From Pseudomonadales bacterium (GTDB taxonomy: Bacteria > Pseudomonadota > Gammaproteobacteria > Pseudomonadales > Azotimanducaceae): a stretch of 64,000 bases of DNA. The stretch spans positions 1 to 64,000 of the forward strand of contig JAHRVQ010000091.1 in NCBI GenBank assembly GCA_019090615.1. The letters are read 5' to 3'. The notes below the pieces were generated by a model, which saw only the letters and a list, made by a program, of their open reading frames with translations, had not been told where the DNA came from and ran no database searches. The stretch's first letter is position 1. Each line of letters opens with the position of its first letter. This document shows positions 60,239 to 64,000 of this stretch, in pieces. Made by a program: the position numbers and the translations under genes.

Positions 60239-60607
60239 ATGAACATCAAACCAATTAAAACAGATGCTGACTATCGAGCGGTACTGAAAGACATTGAAAC
60301 TTTAATGATATCTAAACCGGACTCACCTGAAAGTGACAAGCTCGATGTGTTAGTCACACTTGTTGAAGCCTACGAAGCCAAACACTTTCCACTGGATCTT
60401 CCAGACCCCGTTGAGGCCATCAAATTTGAAATGGAGCGCAAAGGTCTAACGATAAAAGATCTTGAACCAATGATCGGTAAAAGCAATCGCGTCTATGAAA
60501 TATTCAAGCATAAGCGATCATTGACACTTAAAATGACCTGGAAGCTTCATGAGGGCCTTGGTATACCAGCTGAATCCCTCATTAAGCAGCCTCATACTCA
60601 AGCTTAA
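60239..60607 (+). CDS. higA: HigA-type antitoxin
   Basis: A 122-residue XRE-type antitoxin. The N-terminal helical region includes DADYRAVLKDIETLM. The HTH follows at about residues 60-115 (AIKFEMERKGLTIKDLEPMIGKSNRVYEIF), with KRSLTLKMTWKLHEGLGIPAESLI at the end. GGAGG lies 8 bases before the ATG. It would normally neutralise HigB, but only the tail of higB remains, so it is either an orphan or serves as regulator of the primase-helicase gene starting 15 bp downstream. Its binding site is not identified. Confidence 0.88.
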   Translation: MNIKPIKTDADYRAVLKDIETLMISKPDSPESDKLDVLVTLVEAYEAKHFPLDLPDPVEAIKFEMERKGLTIKDLEPMIGKSNRVYEIFKHKRSLTLKMTWKLHEGLGIPAESLIKQPHTQA

Positions 60608-60621
60608 AACCCGAACAACAA

Positions 60622-63061
60622 ATGCACAGCCCTGAAATTAGCGCCAAATACCTTGATGAGATTAGAAGCATTGATCTGCGCCTTACTGAGTTAGACTCGA
60701 AAAAAGAGCAGTTGCTGCAACGCAAGCAGCAGCTACTGAATCTACAAAATAATAACCAAACTCAAACCCCACTGACCACAGAACAGAAAATATCTGTCTT
60801 CAAAAAGCTGTTTAGAGGTCGGTCAGATATTTATGCTACTCGATGGCAAAATAAGCAGGGCAGAAGTGGATATTCCGTTGCCTGTCACAATGAGTGGGCT
60901 CAAGGTATTTGCAATAAACCTAAGATCAAGTGCAACGAATGCCCTAATCGTGATTTTAAAGCACTCAATGAAGAAGCCCTTTACGACCACCTTGCAGGGA
61001 AGCAAGTCATTGGACCTTACCCTCTGCTTGCCGACAATGCCTGCAACTTACTTGCCGCTGATTTTGACAAAGATGGTTGGCAAGATGCTGTTCTAGCTAT
61101 GGCGCAGGCATGTGAGCAGTTTGAAGTTCCTCATGCTATCGAAATTTCGCGCTCAGGAAACGGAGCACATCTTTGGATATTTTTCTCTGAACAAGTCCAG
61201 GCCAGGGATGCCCGCCTGCTAGGTTTCGGCTTGATCGATAAAGCGATGGAAATTCATCCCAATTTATCATTTGATTCCTATGATCGCTTGTTTCCCAATC
61301 AAGACATTATGCCGGAGGGCGGCTTTGGCAATCTCATAGCACTACCACTACAAAGGGAGGCCAGGCTATCAGGAAACAGCGCTTTGGTTGACCATGATTT
61401 AGAAGCTTATACCAACCAATGGAGTCATTTATCGCAGTTAAAAACAGTTTCGAGAAAAAGGCTAAACGATCTTATCTTTCAACTAGCCCCCGACTCACCT
61501 CACTTCAATAAGCAAGAAGTCATAGATAGTCGCCCGCCATGGGAGCAAACAGCAAAAGCCAAACCATTATCCGTAGACAACCCCCCTGACCAGGTGACAT
61601 TAACACTAGCCAATCACGCCTACTTTAAGTTAAGTGAGGTGCCACCTGTATTAATCGCCCAACATAGAAGATTAGCCAGCTTTTCCAATCCAGTATTTTT
61701 TAAGACACAGGCTTTGAGGTTTTCAACACATGGCATCCCTCGGTTTATTTCCTGTGCAAGCATTGAAAATGGGTATCTGGCACTACCAAGGGGCTGCCTG
61801 GATGAAGCCTTTGCTTTATTCAACGAACAAAATATCTCAGTAGAAATCGACGACAAGCGTGAACGTGGCATCAAATTAAAAAAGCCCAACCTGTTGCTTG
61901 ATCTAAGAAAAAACCAACCTGCCGCTGTCAAAACAATGACCCGTCATGAATCAGGTGTTCTACATGCCCCGACTGCGTTTGGCAAAACGGTTACGGCTAT
62001 CGGTATTATTGCCAAAAGGAAAACCAACACCCTCATCTTGACTCACAGTCGGCAGTTACTGGAACAGTGGCAGGAGCGATTAAGATCTTTTTTGCCTGAT
62101 ACTGAAATAGGCGTCATTGGTGGCGGCAAGAAAAAACCTACGGGACAAATTGATGTCGCCACCTACCAGAGCCTGATTAACAAAAAGACCAATACTGTCG
62201 ACTCTATTGTTCAAGATTATGGACAAGTGATCGTCGATGAATGTCATCATGTTTCCGCTTCACGCTTTGAAATGATGCCCAATGAAGTCAGAGTAAAATT
62301 TGTCTTTGGGGCTTACGGCCACACCGGAGCGTCAAGACGGACACCAAAAAATCATATTTATGACAATAGGCCCAATTCGCCACAGGGTGAAACCAGCTCA
62401 CGGAGAAAAGTTTGAGCAAGAAGTCATTATTACCAAAATAGCTGATCAACCGCCTCAAAGAATAGTAAGCTCGTCAGAACGCCCCAAAATAAGTGATGTG
62501 TACAGTTGGCTTATGGAGAATAAAAATCGCACACAACGAATCATCAACGATGTGCGCCAGAGCATCACCGAGTCGAAACACCCACTCGTTTTAACAGAGC
62601 GAAGGCAGCATGCCGAGCAAATCAATGTAATGCTTATCGAACAGGGCGTTGATTCAGTTATTTTAAAAGGTGCCATGCGAGTAGCCGAACGTAAAGCCGT
62701 AAACGGGCATCTACCCACTGCCCAGGTGGTAGTGGCCACAGGTAAATATGTAGGCGAAGGTTTTGACCTGCCGAGACTCGACACCCTTTTTCTTGCTATG
62801 CCCATAGCATGGAGGGGTTCGCTCGCCCAGTATGCTGGCCGAATTCACCGAGAATCAGCAGGTAAAGACAAAGTTACAATATTCGATTATGTTGACGTAT
62901 CACTGCCCATGCTCCAGCGCATGTTCCGCAAACGGGAAAAAGGCTATAAGGCCATGGGCTATACGATCAAACACTCTGACACGAATGACAAGGACAATTC
63001 CGATCGTCAGCTCATGCTAACGTCCACAGTAACTGATAAAGAAGCCCCTGCTGAAAAATAA
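60622..63061 (+). pseudogene. TOTE conflict-system primase-helicase, frameshifted
   Basis: A large protein (about 812 residues if read through) that joins an archaeo-eukaryotic primase (AEP) domain to a superfamily II helicase. Order: coiled coil (about 5-45), LFRGRSDIYATRW, a Cys cluster (CNECPNR), the AEP metal motif DFD at 147-149, SGNGAHLW with His183, then the helicase with Walker A APTAFGKT (449-456) and DECHH (539-543). The reading frame breaks near 62305 in TTTGGGG. Removing one base restores LGLTATPER (motif III) and the remaining frame from 62300 to 63061, which holds the second RecA lobe (TGKYVGEGFDLP, QYAGRIHR). All motifs are otherwise good, so this is a recent mutation or a sequencing error. 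Family assignment is from motif memory; the system is thought to act against mobile elements. Confidence 0.75.
62300..62310 (+). other. frameshift site in the primase-helicase
   Basis: The 0-frame reads KFVFG then loses homology, while the next frame reads LGLTATPER. One extra base within the TTT-GGGG homopolymers (62304-62310) explains both. The first frame would stop at 62415, giving a 597-residue protein without motifs III-VI. Confidence 0.8.
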
Positions 63062-63088
63062 ACCGCAGACACCCTACAACGCCCCACC

Positions 63089-63208
63089 TCAGAAGACACT
63101 AAGAGTTTGTATCCAGGCTATGGCTTCCATAGTTTCGTCTATCAGCTCAAAGACATAAATGCTGCCAACCCAACATATTGAAGGGCCTTTGTAATACAGA
63201 AAGTAATA
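63089..63208 (+). pseudogene. 3' relic of a second tacT gene (direct repeat, copy 2)
   Basis: Just after the helicase stop, one frame reads TSEDTKSLYPGYGFHS...QLKDINAA. This corresponds to the C-terminal motif of GNAT toxins (SEDAKRFYLGYGF in the intact copy upstream). At the DNA level it aligns with 60035-60153, ending in ACATATTGAAGGGCCTTTG and the GTAATAC-N5-GTAATAC pair (63191-63209). The reading frame is disrupted and no antitoxin or toxin N-terminus is present. Confidence 0.6.
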
Positions 63209-63327
63209 CGTCGATAATCAAAAATACAGTATTAACACAAAATCAATAGGCTAGGGGTACTATTCTCATTAGCGCTATGAGCATGTTATCTATAAGCATA
63301 ATTTCACTTTCTCAATGATCGATTCAG

Positions 63328-64000
63328 TTACTCAGTGAAAGCAAACTTTATTCCTGCTGGTGGTTGAACATAAGTTTCACACTTTAAGACTTCATCTCCG
63401 TTGGTCTCACGATCAATAACACACGTACCTGTCTCACCAGCAGACACATACAATGGGTCATTCAAGCCGTTTGGTACGTTTATATATCCATTTTTACCCC
63501 AACAGGAAACTCCACCATCATGAATTGCGCAAGTATGCCAAATTCCCGCAGATACTTGCGTAGGGTTCACCACGTCAAATGGTACATCTGTAAATGGGAT
63601 TACGCCAAGGTTATCAGCACAGTAGTTCGCCTCGCCTGGATTCTGGCATGTGGACGACCCCCAACAAACGACCTCGCCTCCTGATCCGGTGTCATCTATG
63701 GCACACGCATGAAAAATACCTACTGATAACTCACTGGGATTCTGAAGCGCTGGCACATCCGTTTGGCCGTGCGCATTGCCACCCCAACAGATGATTCCAT
63801 TATCATCTATGGCACATCCAAATCCTTGGCCACCAGAAACCCAACGAGGGTTAGTTAAACTGGGCACCACGGTTTGGTTGGCATAGTTTGCACCCCAACA
63901 TACGACCTCTTTTCCAGTGCCGGTTCGATCAATAGCGCAGGTGTGGCCGTGGGCAGCGTCAACGAACATAGGATCAATCAATGAGGGCACTCTATTTTCT
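63328..64000 (-). CDS. RCC1-repeat protein, 5' end beyond the window
   Basis: At least 224 residues of a beta-propeller-like protein with about five repeats. Each carries a HTCAIDDxG-type strand and a CWGxN strand about 40-45 residues apart, joined by VPSLxNPxxVSxG. These are RCC1-like repeats of the secreted/cell-surface kind frequent in marine bacteria. The frame stays open to the window edge (reading NRVPSLIDP before any start), so the N-terminus lies outside. No transmembrane or sorting domain is seen in the visible C-terminal part, which ends FAFTE. Function unknown. It is convergent with the primase-helicase. Confidence 0.8.
   Translation of the reverse strand, partial: ENRVPSLIDPMFVDAAHGHTCAIDRTGTGKEVVCWGANYANQTVVPSLTNPRWVSGGQGFGCAIDDNGIICWGGNAHGQTDVPALQNPSELSVGIFHACAIDDTGSGGEVVCWGSSTCQNPGEANYCADNLGVIPFTDVPFDVVNPTQVSAGIWHTCAIHDGGVSCWGKNGYINVPNGLNDPLYVSAGETGTCVIDRETNGDEVLKCETYVQPPAGIKFAFTE

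Noticed and set aside
62300-62415. Programmed ribosomal frameshift in the primase-helicase
   Set aside because: A +1 shift would be needed and there is no RF2-like or other known +1 site; a one-base indel in TTTGGGG is simpler.
58674-64000. Second attachment site copying the tmRNA 3' end within the window
   Set aside because: No further copy of the tmRNA terminal sequence was found up to the right edge.

Overview
The window is a chromosomal segment of a free-living, probably marine gammaproteobacterium close to the Pseudomonadales/Cellvibrionales. That placement is inferred from gene content and order. The blocks tyrS / M23 peptidase / erpA, aminotransferase / dksA / gluQ / cbrX-cbrA-cbrB / pcnB, recN / fur / bamE / rnfH-ratA / smpB / ssrA and grpE-dnaK-dnaJ-dapB-carAB-greA follow the order known from Pseudomonas and relatives. 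The ftsH-folP-glmM-tpiA-secG-tRNA-rimP-nusA-infB-rbfA-truB-rpsO-pnp run is the general gammaproteobacterial one.

Layout. 0.1-4.8 kb: tyrS, a murein peptidase, the Fe-S carrier erpA, a bactofilin and its membrane partner. 5-13 kb: a ClC channel, a degenerate thiD homologue, hemL, a PfkB kinase, a TfoX C-domain protein, sfsA and an aminotransferase. 12.9-21 kb: dksA with a long basic tail, gluQ, the CbrXAB carbon/nitrogen control genes and pcnB. Between cbrB and pcnB lies an unannotated small RNA locus with a dyad operator, a near-consensus sigma54 promoter, an A-rich (ARN)n RNA body and a UUCG terminator. It sits where CrcZ sits in Pseudomonas and looks like a short, diverged Hfq-sequestering RNA. 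21-26 kb: pgi, acs and rlmA. 26-41 kb (minus strand): the translation/RNA-decay operon, two tRNAs, and central cell-envelope and folate genes. 41-53.5 kb: rlmE, yhbY, greA, carBA, dapB and the heat-shock genes, with two sigma32-type promoters. 53.7-58.7 kb: recN, fur, bamE, ratA/rnfH, smpB and tmRNA.

58.7-64 kb is accessory DNA downstream of the tmRNA gene, a classic integration target. It carries an integrase relic, a TacA-TacT (RHH/GNAT) toxin-antitoxin pair, a 3' relic of higB followed by intact higA, and a primase-helicase of the TOTE conflict-system type broken by one frameshift. These are followed by a 3' relic of a second tacT and an RCC1-repeat protein running off the right edge. An imperfect repeat of about 120 bp and paired GTAATAC heptamers 12 bp apart mark the module borders.

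A recurring oddity is short tandem arrays (units of 6-20 bp) in or beside genes. Four of them begin inside the last codons of a gene and repeat the stop codon downstream (M23 peptidase, rimP, dnaJ, fur).
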